Positions 1 to 5,576 of a DNA stretch of 10,818 nucleotides are shown here, piece after piece. Both the position numbers and the translations under genes were made by a program. Origin of the DNA: Lysobacteraceae bacterium (GTDB lineage Bacteria > Pseudomonadota > Gammaproteobacteria > Xanthomonadales > Xanthomonadaceae); assembly GCA_017990865.1 (NCBI GenBank), contig JAGNNB010000064.1:1-10818 (forward strand). Direction: 5' to 3'. Numbering within the stretch: the first letter of the stretch is position 1; each line of letters begins with the position of its first letter. A model generated the notes under the pieces. It searched no databases. It saw only the letters and a program-made list of their open reading frames with translations, and was not told where the DNA came from.

Positions 1-66
1 GATCTTTCGAATGAACCGTCTGCGGCGACAACTCCCTGCGAAATCAAATCCTTATCTCGCCCGGCG

Positions 67-96
67 AGTGTAACAGATCAAGACCGACCATGTCCG
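67..96 (-). promoter_or_regulatory. Possible divergent promoter upstream of and overlapping the rluC start
   Basis: On the minus strand a TACACT hexamer (72-67) resembles a sigma-70 -10 box. It lies 18 bases from CGGACA (96-91), which matches 4 of 6 bases of the -35 consensus. It would drive a gene leaving the window to the left. In related gammaproteobacteria the ribonuclease E gene is often divergent from rluC, so an rne promoter is a reasonable guess. A perfect 13-base palindrome (CTCGCC-C-GGCGAG, 56-68) overlaps the expected start of that transcript. This is pattern matching only. Confidence 0.28.
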
Positions 97-1091
97 ATTC
101 GCCAACCAGTTCTCGTTCCGCTCCGATTTCGGCTCAGGCGGTCTCCGGCCAAGTCCGCATCGTCCGCGTGCCGGAGGATCGCGCCGGCCAGCGGCTGGAT
201 AATTTTCTTTTGGGTCAGCTCAAAGGCGCGCCCAAGTCGCTGATTTATAAGATCGTGCGCAGTGGGCAGGTGCGGGTGAACGGCGGTCGCGCCAAGGCCG
301 ACACCCGATTGGAAGGCGGCGACGAAGTGCGCATTCCGCCGGTTCGCCTCGCCGAGCCGGGCGAGAAGGGCATCCCGCCTAAAGGGCTGCTGGACGCGAT
401 GGCGGCCAGCATCGTGTTCGAGGATGCGCGCCTGCTGGCGATCAACAAGCCCTCCGGATTGGCCAGTCACGGCGGCAGCGGCATCAGTTTCGGGGCGATC
501 GAGACCCTCCGCGCGCTGCGTCCCCGGGAGACCCTGGAACTGGTCCATCGCTTGGACCGCGACACCTCGGGGCTGCTGATCGTCGCCAAGAAGCGCTCGG
601 CGCTGAGCGAAGTGCAGGCGCTCATGCGCGAGAACGACGCCGACGAGGGTCGAGGCATCGAGAAGCGCTATCTGGCCTTGCTCGTCGGCCGAATGCCCGA
701 CGGCACCATGACCGTCGATGCGCCGCTGCATATCGGCCTGCGTCAGGGCGGCGAGCGTCACGTGCAGGTCAACGCCCAGGGCAAAGCCTCGCTCAGCCAT
801 TTCAAAGCGCTGGAACGCCGCGGCGGCCATTCCTATTGCGAAGTGCGCATCGAAACCGGGCGCACGCATCAGATCCGCGTGCATGCGCAGCATATCGGTC
901 ATCCGGTCGCCGGCGACGACAAGTACGGCGACCCTGCGGTCAACAAACGGCTGCGCGAACAAATCGGCCTGAAGCGTTTGTTCCTGCACGCCGCATCGCT
1001 GGAATTCGCCCTCGACGGCGGCCGCGTGCCGTATGCGCTGCACGCGCCGCTGGCGCCGGAATTGATGGAAGCGTTGGATCGGTTGGGGTAG
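90..1091 (+). CDS. rluC: 23S rRNA pseudouridine synthase RluC
   Basis: The 333-residue protein belongs to the RluA/RluC pseudouridine synthase family. The E. coli enzyme isomerises uridines 955, 2504 and 2580 of 23S rRNA in the cytoplasm. An N-terminal S4 RNA-binding domain spans about residues 31-85 (QRLDNFL, SLIYKIVRSGQVRVN, GDEVRIPPVR). The catalytic domain follows from about 107. It carries the motif HRLDRDTSG at 153-161, whose Asp156 is the expected nucleophile, and RTHQIRVH at 258-265. NKPSG (119-123), HGGSG (127-131) and LRALRP (140-145) match the RluC subgroup rather than RluA or RluD. About 15 residues precede the conserved start region, and a short acidic insert (ENDADEGRG, 181-189) precedes the KRYLAL segment. 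The ATG at 90 has no clear Shine-Dalgarno sequence but gives a normal family length. The ORF ends in TAG just before a hairpin. Confidence 0.95.
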   Translation: MSDSPTSSRSAPISAQAVSGQVRIVRVPEDRAGQRLDNFLLGQLKGAPKSLIYKIVRSGQVRVNGGRAKADTRLEGGDEVRIPPVRLAEPGEKGIPPKGLLDAMAASIVFEDARLLAINKPSGLASHGGSGISFGAIETLRALRPRETLELVHRLDRDTSGLLIVAKKRSALSEVQALMRENDADEGRGIEKRYLALLVGRMPDGTMTVDAPLHIGLRQGGERHVQVNAQGKASLSHFKALERRGGHSYCEVRIETGRTHQIRVHAQHIGHPVAGDDKYGDPAVNKRLREQIGLKRLFLHAASLEFALDGGRVPYALHAPLAPELMEALDRLG

Positions 1092-1118
1092 GGCGGAACC
1101 GCCGAAGGCGATTCCGCC
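1092..1118. terminator. Hairpin after rluC, between convergent reading frames
   Basis: Twelve-base arms (1092-1103 and 1107-1118) pair with a single C-A mismatch around a GAA loop. The hairpin starts one base after the rluC stop codon. No T-run follows on either strand, so it is not a canonical intrinsic terminator. It could still stall transcription or protect the 3' end of either transcript. The minus-strand remnant ORF ends about ten bases away on the other side, so it may serve both directions. Confidence 0.5.
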
Positions 1119-1127
1119 GACGCTCGA

Positions 1128-1308
1128 TTACGGCGTCTTCAGCAAACGGTCGGCGCTCGAACGCAAGCGTTTCATGTCGGCCGCGGAAAGCTCGGTTGCG
1201 AACCTCTCGTCGAACACATATCCGTCTTCGAACAAAGGCTGTTTGGACGCGAGGTATTGCCACTGATACGCCGAGGATGAGCGACAAGCGAAATATGATC
1301 GTTGTCAT
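1128..1308 (-). pseudogene. Small frameshifted ORF remnant between rluC and the attC site
   Basis: On the minus strand an ATG at 1308 opens a frame with a hydrophobic start (MTTIIFRLSLILGVSV). It then loses coding character. About 40 bases in, another frame takes over and looks coding: SAYQWQYLASKQPLFEDGYV and onward through DERFATELSAADMKRLRSSA to TAA at 1130-1128, with mostly G or C in third positions. That frame is closed upstream by a TGA overlapping the ATG. The ATG-to-TAA span is 181 bases, one more than a multiple of three, so removing one base would join a short membrane-anchor-like N-terminus to the coding-like tail in about 59 residues. I do not recognise the product. It could be a decayed small gene, the 3' part of a gene cut by the cassette, or chance. 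A sequencing error is also possible. Confidence 0.4.
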
Positions 1309-1311
1309 GGT

Positions 1312-1369
1312 GTAGACCGCTTGAGTTAAGCCGCCCCACTGCGGGGTCGGCTTGAACGAATTGTTAGGC
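1312..1369 (-). other. attC: Integron attC recombination site (cassette 3' end)
   Basis: Read on the minus strand, an R'' core GCCTAAC (1369-1363, fits RYYYAAC) is followed by a spacer, then L'' GTTCAAGC, a G/C-rich stem with loop GCAGT, and L' GCTTAAC. L'' is eight bases and L' seven, the classic attC asymmetry. When folded, GTT/AAC, AAGCCG/CGGCTT and CCCC/GGGG pair. The complementary (window +) strand, which the integrase would recognise, shows extrahelical G and T bases, as known attC bottom strands do. The R' position (GGTCTAC at 1318-1312) does not fit GTTRRRY beyond its first G. That is expected if the cassette's last base G is joined to non-integron DNA. The site lies 13 bases after the stop codon of the preceding ORF, typical cassette spacing. 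A spurious minus-strand reading through it gives NNSFKPTP, a peptide I recall from over-called xanthomonad ORFs. Confidence 0.88.
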
Positions 1370-2077
1370 TCGAGACGCAGAATCATGGACCTACGGTATC
1401 GGCGAGCATGGCTTCAATATCAGGGATCAATTCCGCTATTGACGGATCTGTTCTCAATGCCCTTTCTATGAAGTGAAGGTCCTCGGCTAGTGGGCCGACT
1501 TTATAGCTGTGTTCGCGGGTATTCCTCTCGACAAGAAATAGTGCTGCAACCCAATATCTGACTCGCTCCTCCCGAGACCATGTGGTGTACCGGAGCGGAA
1601 GCCGCGCTTTCTCCAGAGCACGATGTACAGTCGCATCTAGTCCTCGCCGGAGCCATGTAGGGAAGGCCATGTCGCTCTCGCGAATTGGGTCGCCGCCAAA
1701 ACTAGGTGTAACTAAGTAGTCAACGTATAGGGCGTCTGTCTCGTCAGCCAACTCGTAGCGCCTATCTACGCGATGGCCATTAACGACGAAATTGTCTGGT
1801 CTTGGAAGACGCTGTCGTCGTTCTTCACGCGATAAAAACCGTTGCTCGCGATCAGAAAACTCTAATTCGATCTGTTTTTCTGTGGCTGGATTTTTCACCC
1901 AAACAAAGATATCTCCACCAAGCATCCACCCGCAAAGAAAATCCTCTTCTTTGATCGCGGAAGAAGCGCACTCCGGGAGGTGCTCGTACTGGATATCAGA
2001 AGGAGTGCTGGCGAAAATGTCTGAGTGTGCGGTCATATTTTTGATCGATTGCGACAATCTACCTTTTTTGGCCCTAA
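1318..2077 (-). mobile_element. Single integron gene cassette, about 760 bp, without integrase
   Basis: The element has the compact architecture of a mobile gene cassette: a boundary, a short leader, one ORF, and an attC immediately after the stop. At the 5' end the minus strand reads G|TTAGGGC (G at 2078, cassette from 2077). At the 3' end attC finishes with AAGCG (G at 1318). Circularised, these ends would give R' = GTTAGGG, which pairs at six of seven positions with the R'' core GCCTAAC. Sample lines inside are about 38-55% GC by hand count, against about 65% in neighbouring genes. No intI-like gene, attI or second attC is visible. The element therefore looks like a lone cassette at a secondary site or the last survivor of an array. 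The precise joint at 1317/1318 is inferred, because one G is ambiguous. Confidence 0.75.
1383..2036 (-). CDS. Cassette-encoded hypothetical protein (217 residues)
   Basis: This is the only ORF of the cassette; it reads towards attC and ends in TGA 13 bases before the R'' core. I do not recognise the family. The product is charged and looks cytosolic, with no signal peptide or membrane segment. It has a WMLGGDIFVWVKNP segment near residues 35-48, a charged stretch (EFSDREQRFLSREERRQRLP) and a helical C-terminal half with WSREERVRYWVAALFLVERN, ending in acidic helices. The ATG at 2036 is preferred because it begins inside the cassette after the short leader. A TTG at 2057 has a better purine-rich AAAAAAGG just upstream and would add seven residues. 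The frame stays open to 2132, beyond the cassette edge, but that extension lies in flanking DNA. Composition is clearly lower in GC than the neighbours, as expected for transferred DNA. Expression may come from phhB read-through. Confidence 0.75.
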   Translation of the reverse strand: MTAHSDIFASTPSDIQYEHLPECASSAIKEEDFLCGWMLGGDIFVWVKNPATEKQIELEFSDREQRFLSREERRQRLPRPDNFVVNGHRVDRRYELADETDALYVDYLVTPSFGGDPIRESDMAFPTWLRRGLDATVHRALEKARLPLRYTTWSREERVRYWVAALFLVERNTREHSYKVGPLAEDLHFIERALRTDPSIAELIPDIEAMLADTVGP

Positions 2078-2150
2078 CGTTACGATGATGCGAATGCGGC
2101 TTCGACGCGATACGACCGTCAACCGCCGACAAAGTTTCTATGCCGTCGTT

Positions 2151-2492
2151 CTATCCCGCCAACCCTTCCGCCTTCGCCGCACAAATAAAATCGTTCTCGC
2201 TCAAACCGCCCACGTCGTGGGTCGAGAAGCGCACGACGCAGCGGTCGTAGTGGACGCTCAGGTCGGGGTGATGGTCTTCGCGGTGGGCGATGAAGGCCAG
2301 TGCGTTGACGAAGGCCATCGTGCGGTAGTAGTCGGCGAAGGTGAAAGTCTTCGTCAGCGCGTGACCGTTTTCGGCGAGTTCCCATCCGGGCAGTTGCGGC
2401 ATCAGTTCGGCGATGCGGGCCGGCGGCAGGCGATGCTCGTGGCCGCGGCGCGGCAGGCAATGGGCTTGGGCGAGGGGGATGAGGTCGGACAT
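2151..2492 (-). CDS. phhB: 4a-hydroxytetrahydrobiopterin dehydratase (pterin-4a-carbinolamine dehydratase)
   Basis: The 113-residue product matches the usual length of this cytosolic enzyme. The family dehydrates 4a-hydroxytetrahydropterin, recycling the cofactor of aromatic amino acid hydroxylases such as PhhA. The signature is clear: E72-D73-H74-H75-P76, then Tyr82, His92 and Asp101, within [14 protein letters not shown] and [13 protein letters not shown]. The start region ([12 protein letters not shown]) and PGWEL (35-39) are also typical. The ATG at 2492 was chosen over a longer frame because GGGAG (2504-2500) lies seven bases upstream and the extension has no family similarity. The phenylalanine hydroxylase gene is not in the window, so the partner is inferred. 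The gene is divergent from nfuA. Downstream on the same strand, 73 bases after its stop codon, the cassette begins. Confidence 0.93.
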   Translation of the reverse strand: MSDLIPLAQAHCLPRRGHEHRLPPARIAELMPQLPGWELAENGHALTKTFTFADYYRTMAFVNALAFIAHREDHHPDLSVHYDRCVVRFSTHDVGGLSENDFICAAKAEGLAG

Positions 2493-2552
2493 GGCAAGAC
2501 TCCCGAAAGGGGCGCGGCGATGGCGACCGTCGCGCGGAAAACTGAACAGTGT

Positions 2553-2590
2553 TCCGCTCGCGTAACGAAAAGCTGACGAGCGCGAGCGGA
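2553..2590. promoter_or_regulatory. Perfect 10-bp inverted repeat between phhB and nfuA
   Basis: TCCGCTCGCG (2553-2562) and CGCGAGCGGA (2581-2590) are perfect reverse complements separated by 18 bases. The repeat is in the 119-base gap between divergent phhB and nfuA, ending 21 bases before the nfuA start. It could be an operator shared by the two promoters or a cruciform or stem-loop in the phhB leader. The arms do not match a regulator site I can name, and GC-rich DNA produces such repeats by chance more often than AT-rich DNA does. Confidence 0.4.
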
Positions 2591-2599
2591 GCTGCCCGC

Positions 2600-2605
2600 T
2601 AGAAT
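2600..2605 (+). promoter_or_regulatory. Possible -10 box for a leaderless nfuA transcript
   Basis: TAGAAT matches 5 of 6 bases of the TATAAT consensus and ends six bases before the nfuA ATG. Initiation at the usual distance would fall on or next to the A of the start codon, giving a leaderless message. This agrees with the lack of a Shine-Dalgarno sequence before that ATG. No good -35 element is present at 16-18 bases, so the call is tentative. Confidence 0.35.
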
Positions 2606-2611
2606 AGCCGG

Positions 2612-3202
2612 ATGATCCAGATTTCCGAATCCGCGCAATCTCATTTCCGCCGTTTGATCGAACGCGAAGCGCTGCCCGGCTTGGGCGTGCGCTTGAGCGC
2701 ATTGCATCCCGGCACCCCGCGCGCCGATGTGCGCTTGGAGTTCGCCGAACCCGCCGACCTGCACGGCGACGAGTGGGCGGTCGATTGCGAGGGCTTCACG
2801 CTTTGGCTGGACGCGCCCAGCGTTTCCTACCTGGACGGCGCCGAGATCGACTACACCCAACAGACCACCGGCGGGCAACTGCAGATCCGTGCGCCGAAGA
2901 TCAAAGGTCAGGTGCCGGGCGAATCGGCGTCGTTGGTCGAACGCGTGCATTGGGTGGTCGAGCATGAGATCAACCCGCAGCTCGCGCAGCACAAGGGCCA
3001 TGTGACGGTCCGCGAGGTCACCGCCGATGGCGTGGTGGTGCTGAACTTCGGCGGCGGTTGCCACGGCTGCGGCATGGCCGACGTGACGCTCAAACAGGGG
3101 ATCGAGAAGACGTTGCTGGAGAAAGTCCCGGGCGTGATCGCCGTGCGCGACGCGACCGATCACGCCAGCGGAGCGGCGCCCTACATCGCACGTTCGGTCT
3201 GA
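2612..3202 (+). CDS. nfuA: Fe-S biogenesis protein NfuA
   Basis: The 196-residue protein has the two-domain NfuA layout (191 residues in E. coli). Residues 1-95 form a degenerate A-type carrier domain ([33 protein letters not shown]), which lacks the cysteine triad of IscA proteins; its only Cys is residue 59. Residues about 107-180 form the NifU-like domain with [19 protein letters not shown]. Cys150 and Cys153 of the CxxC pair are expected to hold a bridging [4Fe-4S] cluster between two subunits. In E. coli NfuA delivers clusters to client proteins in the cytoplasm, especially under oxidative stress or iron limitation. NPQLA (121-125) and [11 protein letters not shown] are family-conserved. 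The ATG at 2612 aligns exactly with the E. coli start but has no Shine-Dalgarno sequence. The next gene starts 16 bases after the stop and may be co-transcribed. Confidence 0.95.
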   Translation: MIQISESAQSHFRRLIEREALPGLGVRLSALHPGTPRADVRLEFAEPADLHGDEWAVDCEGFTLWLDAPSVSYLDGAEIDYTQQTTGGQLQIRAPKIKGQVPGESASLVERVHWVVEHEINPQLAQHKGHVTVREVTADGVVVLNFGGGCHGCGMADVTLKQGIEKTLLEKVPGVIAVRDATDHASGAAPYIARSV

Positions 3203-3218
3203 AGTCCGAGCGCCGCGC

Positions 3219-4904
3219 GTGTTCACCGCCACGGAGTTGATCGCGCTCCTGGAGGCCCGTTATCGACGGCGTTTTCCGCTGCATGCGGAGCGGCCTTTCG
3301 GGCAATTCCCGCCGACATGGCGGCAATGGTTTCTCTCGATGCATGCCCGCGCCGATGCCGTGACCGGCGCGCCGGCCAAGGATTTCGTCGCGATTTTCGC
3401 TGCTCGCCCGCTCGCAGCGCGCCCCAAGGCGCCCTCCGAACTCGGGCGTTTTCCGGCGCTGTTGCGCTTGTTGGTGCGTCAGCAATGGGAGCCGGCCCTG
3501 CGGGAAGAACGCGGCCTGCGGCGTTTCGCCGCAGCGCTTTCCGGCGGCTTGCATATCGTGTTCGCGATGCTGCTGTTGTGGTTGGCGGTGGTCGCGATCG
3601 ACGCCGCACCGAAGCGCCAGAACGACGACGGCGAGACGGTGTTGGTCGAATACATCGGTGTGGGCACGCCCGAAGACACCGGCGGCGGTCCGGCGCAGGG
3701 CGCGGACGAGACGCAGCCGCCGTCGAATGCGAATGCCGCGGCCGCCACATCGCCAGTGCCGCCCGAAACGCTGTCCGAAGCGGCGTCGCTGCCCGAGACG
3801 GCGGCGGCGCAGCCTTCCGTCGAACCCACGCCTGAGCCGCCCACGCCGACGCCTCCGGTTGCGCAACCCTTGGTGGTCAGCGAGCCCAGAACGCCGCCGG
3901 AAGAGGAACCGGTCTTCGCGTTGCCGCCGCCGCAGGCACGGACCGCGCAGACCACCGTGCCGCGCGCCTTGCGCGAGCCGGAATTGCGGCCGTCGGCGAC
4001 CGAGATCGAATTGCTTGAACCGCGGCCGCCGGTGCGCGCTTTGCAGCATCGCGAGGTCGCGCGTACGCCGACCGCGCCGGAATTGCGCACGCGCCCGACC
4101 GAAGTGGAGATGTTCGAGCCCTTGCCGACGGTCAACGCGCGAACGCCGACGCCGCGTGCGCCCGCGCCGCAGCTACGCACGCCCGCGTTGCGCACGGCGC
4201 CCAGCGAGATCGCGATGCGCGAGCCTGCGCCTCCCGCCGCGCCGGGGCCGCCCACGCCCTCGACGTCCAATGCGTCGCCGTCGCGTGAGGTGCGAACGAC
4301 GGCGATCGAAGGCGGCGGCCCTACCAAGGAATCGTCGAACGACGGCGGACGTCCGACGGCGACGCCCGGCCCGCGTCCCGCGCCCACCGCAGCTGGCAGC
4401 GGCCCGGCGCCAGTTTCGCGCCCCGGAGGCTTGCCCAGTCCGCGGCGCAGCGACGATTGGGGCGATTCGACCCAAAACCGGCCCGGTAATTCGACCGCCG
4501 GCCGCAGCGATAAGCCCGGCTTGTTCAATGCCGACGGCAGCGTCCGCGTGCCTTCGGGCGACGGTAAGGCCGGCGGCGGTTTGCCGCCCGGCACCATCAC
4601 CGAGGATTTCGAGAAGATCGATCGCATGGGCACTTGGCTCAAACGCCCGCCGACGGATTACACCCCGGGTCGCCTCGAACGGATGTTCGTGCCGCACGAA
4701 TCGCTGTTGGAGGAATGGGTACGCCGCAACGTGCGCGAAGTGTTCGTGCCGATTCCGGGCACGAAAAAGCGCATCGTCTGCAAAGTGTCGCTGCTGCAAG
4801 CCGGCGGCGGTTGTTTTATCGATGACCCGAATATGCGCGATCAAGAAGCCGAAGCGCGCAAGCCGCCGGATGTGCCGTTCAAGCCCGATTTGCAGGAAAA
4901 CTAG
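3219..4904 (+). CDS. Proline-rich single-pass membrane protein, function unknown
   Basis: This 561-residue protein starts at GTG 3219, 16 bases after nfuA, with only weak purine-rich sequence upstream. Residues 1-105 are basic and probably cytosolic (ALLEARYRRRFPLHAERPFG, then FGQFPPTWRQWF). One transmembrane helix lies at about 106-127 (LHIVFAMLLLWLAVVAI). Residues 150-460 are a low-complexity region rich in Pro, Ala, Thr and Glu. It contains three diverged repeats at 256-270, 289-303 and 324-338, fitting L-R-x3-[ST]-E-[IV]-x-[LM]-x-E-P-x-P. A compact C-terminal region (461-561) has Cys521 and Cys532 and the segment ESLLEEWVRRNVREVFVPIP. Topology should be cytosolic N-terminus and periplasmic remainder, recalling TonB-like periplasm-spanning proteins, but I see no TonB C-terminal motif. 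I recall similar xanthomonad proteins called 'transmembrane repetitive protein'. Function should not be inferred from that. Confidence 0.8.
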   Translation: MFTATELIALLEARYRRRFPLHAERPFGQFPPTWRQWFLSMHARADAVTGAPAKDFVAIFAARPLAARPKAPSELGRFPALLRLLVRQQWEPALREERGLRRFAAALSGGLHIVFAMLLLWLAVVAIDAAPKRQNDDGETVLVEYIGVGTPEDTGGGPAQGADETQPPSNANAAAATSPVPPETLSEAASLPETAAAQPSVEPTPEPPTPTPPVAQPLVVSEPRTPPEEEPVFALPPPQARTAQTTVPRALREPELRPSATEIELLEPRPPVRALQHREVARTPTAPELRTRPTEVEMFEPLPTVNARTPTPRAPAPQLRTPALRTAPSEIAMREPAPPAAPGPPTPSTSNASPSREVRTTAIEGGGPTKESSNDGGRPTATPGPRPAPTAAGSGPAPVSRPGGLPSPRRSDDWGDSTQNRPGNSTAGRSDKPGLFNADGSVRVPSGDGKAGGGLPPGTITEDFEKIDRMGTWLKRPPTDYTPGRLERMFVPHESLLEEWVRRNVREVFVPIPGTKKRIVCKVSLLQAGGGCFIDDPNMRDQEAEARKPPDVPFKPDLQEN

Positions 4905-4920
4905 GCGTTCGGTGCTGATC

Positions 4921-4964
4921 TTCGCGGTGTCGGCGGCTTGCCGCGAATGGTCGTCATTATTTTT
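4921..4964 (+). terminator. Possible weak terminator after the proline-rich gene
   Basis: TTCGCGG (4921-4927) and CCGCGAA (4941-4947) form a perfect seven-base stem with a 13-base loop, 17 bases after the stop codon. A short T-rich stretch follows only at 4956-4964, farther than in a typical intrinsic terminator. The rest of the 4905-5032 gap holds no ORF or other signal that I can support. Confidence 0.3.
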
Positions 4965-5032
4965 GAAGCACGGCAGCAGGATACTGGCGTTCGTCTTCGT
5001 CCGATTACGCCTGCGGCTCGGTGCGAAACGAA

Positions 5033-5057
5033 AAACGGGAGCGCGAGGCTCCCGTTT
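5033..5057 (-). terminator. Intrinsic terminator of the cytochrome c gene pair
   Basis: AAACGGGAGC (5033-5042) and GCTCCCGTTT (5048-5057) form a perfect ten-base stem with a GCGAG loop. On the minus strand the stem runs directly into a T-rich tail (TTTTTCGTTTC). It lies 40 bases downstream of the stop of the second cytochrome gene. On the plus strand no T-run follows beyond the stem, so the main direction is minus. Confidence 0.85.
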
Positions 5058-5097
5058 CGATGCTTCGGCCGAGTGGCGCCGAGACGGCGCCGAAGCC

Positions 5098-5565
5098 TTA
5101 TTTCACGCCGTGCAGATCGCCCAAACCGCCGGACTGCGAGGCGAAATAAGCGGCGAGATCGGCGATGGTCTGGTCGTCGAAGTGGCCGGATTCGGCCAAG
5201 CCTTTCGCATGCGAGGTCATCAGCGCGTTATCGCGTTTGCCGTCGCGGTAGGCCTGCATGGTGTGGAACAGGTAATCCTGATACTGGCCGGCCAACATCG
5301 GTGCGGCCATATCGGCGCTGGGCGCGTTGCCCTTGTCGCCATGGCATTCGACGCAGGCCTGGCGGCCGCCGAGTTTTTCTTTCGACAATTTTTCGCCGCG
5401 GGCGGCGTCGCCATCGGTCGCGGAAACATGCGCGACGGCTTTGTGGGCTTCGGCGCCCGCGTCGGCGGGGGCTTCGTGGCTTTGACCGCCGCAAGCGACC
5501 AGACCGAAACCGGCGGCGAGCGCGAGGGCGAGAGCGGGGGCGTGCGGGAAGACGCGCTTCGTCAT
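5098..5565 (-). CDS. Mono-heme cytochrome c, predicted lipoprotein
   Basis: The 155-residue product has an N-terminal signal (MTKRVFPHAPALALALAAGF) ending in a lipobox LVAC with Cys25 as the probable lipidated residue. An Ala-rich linker follows to about residue 50. One class I cytochrome c domain spans about 52-147. CVECH at 71-75 binds heme covalently, with His75 as proximal ligand. APMLAGQYQDYL (88-99) and the region around Met116, the likely distal ligand, follow, and the domain closes with DDQTIADLAAYFASQ. This pattern resembles one half of a cytochrome c4/c553-type protein. The probable role is electron transfer in the periplasm while membrane-tethered, perhaps to a terminal oxidase, but no partner is encoded nearby. 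The ATG at 5565 is 11 bases after the stop of the preceding cytochrome gene, so the two form an operon. Its Shine-Dalgarno sequence is poor. Confidence 0.9.
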   Translation of the reverse strand: MTKRVFPHAPALALALAAGFGLVACGGQSHEAPADAGAEAHKAVAHVSATDGDAARGEKLSKEKLGGRQACVECHGDKGNAPSADMAAPMLAGQYQDYLFHTMQAYRDGKRDNALMTSHAKGLAESGHFDDQTIADLAAYFASQSGGLGDLHGVK

Positions 5566-5576
5566 GGGGGCGGCGC

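Noticed and set aside
78..1043. A 321-codon minus-strand frame opposite rluC
   Set aside because: It lies almost wholly within rluC, which has full family motifs. The minus-strand translation has no recognisable features.
940..1386. A minus-strand frame reading through the attC site
   Set aside because: It covers part of rluC and the attC hairpin. The NNSFKPTP start is the known translation artefact of attC-type repeats, not a protein.
2072..2084. CCCTAACGTTACG as a second complete attC-like core on the plus strand
   Set aside because: Only a short TAACGTTA palindrome is present, with no L-box pair or stem nearby. It is better explained as the cassette 5' junction.
2037..2132. The N-terminal extension of the cassette ORF to 2132
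   Set aside because: It would start outside the cassette boundary in flanking sequence, has no ribosome binding site and has a composition unlike the rest of the protein.
2402..3232. A 276-codon minus-strand frame over nfuA and the 5' part of phhB
   Set aside because: It conflicts with NfuA, whose CxxC domain and length are diagnostic. The antisense translation has no family features.
3479..4642. A 387-codon minus-strand Gly/Ser/Val-rich frame opposite the proline-rich gene
   Set aside because: Its composition is simply the antisense of Pro/Ala/Thr codons. The plus-strand frame has a membrane helix, regular repeats and close spacing to nfuA.
4905..5032. A possible small gene between the proline-rich gene and the terminator
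   Set aside because: No frame with a plausible start and codon pattern is present; only a weak hairpin is visible.
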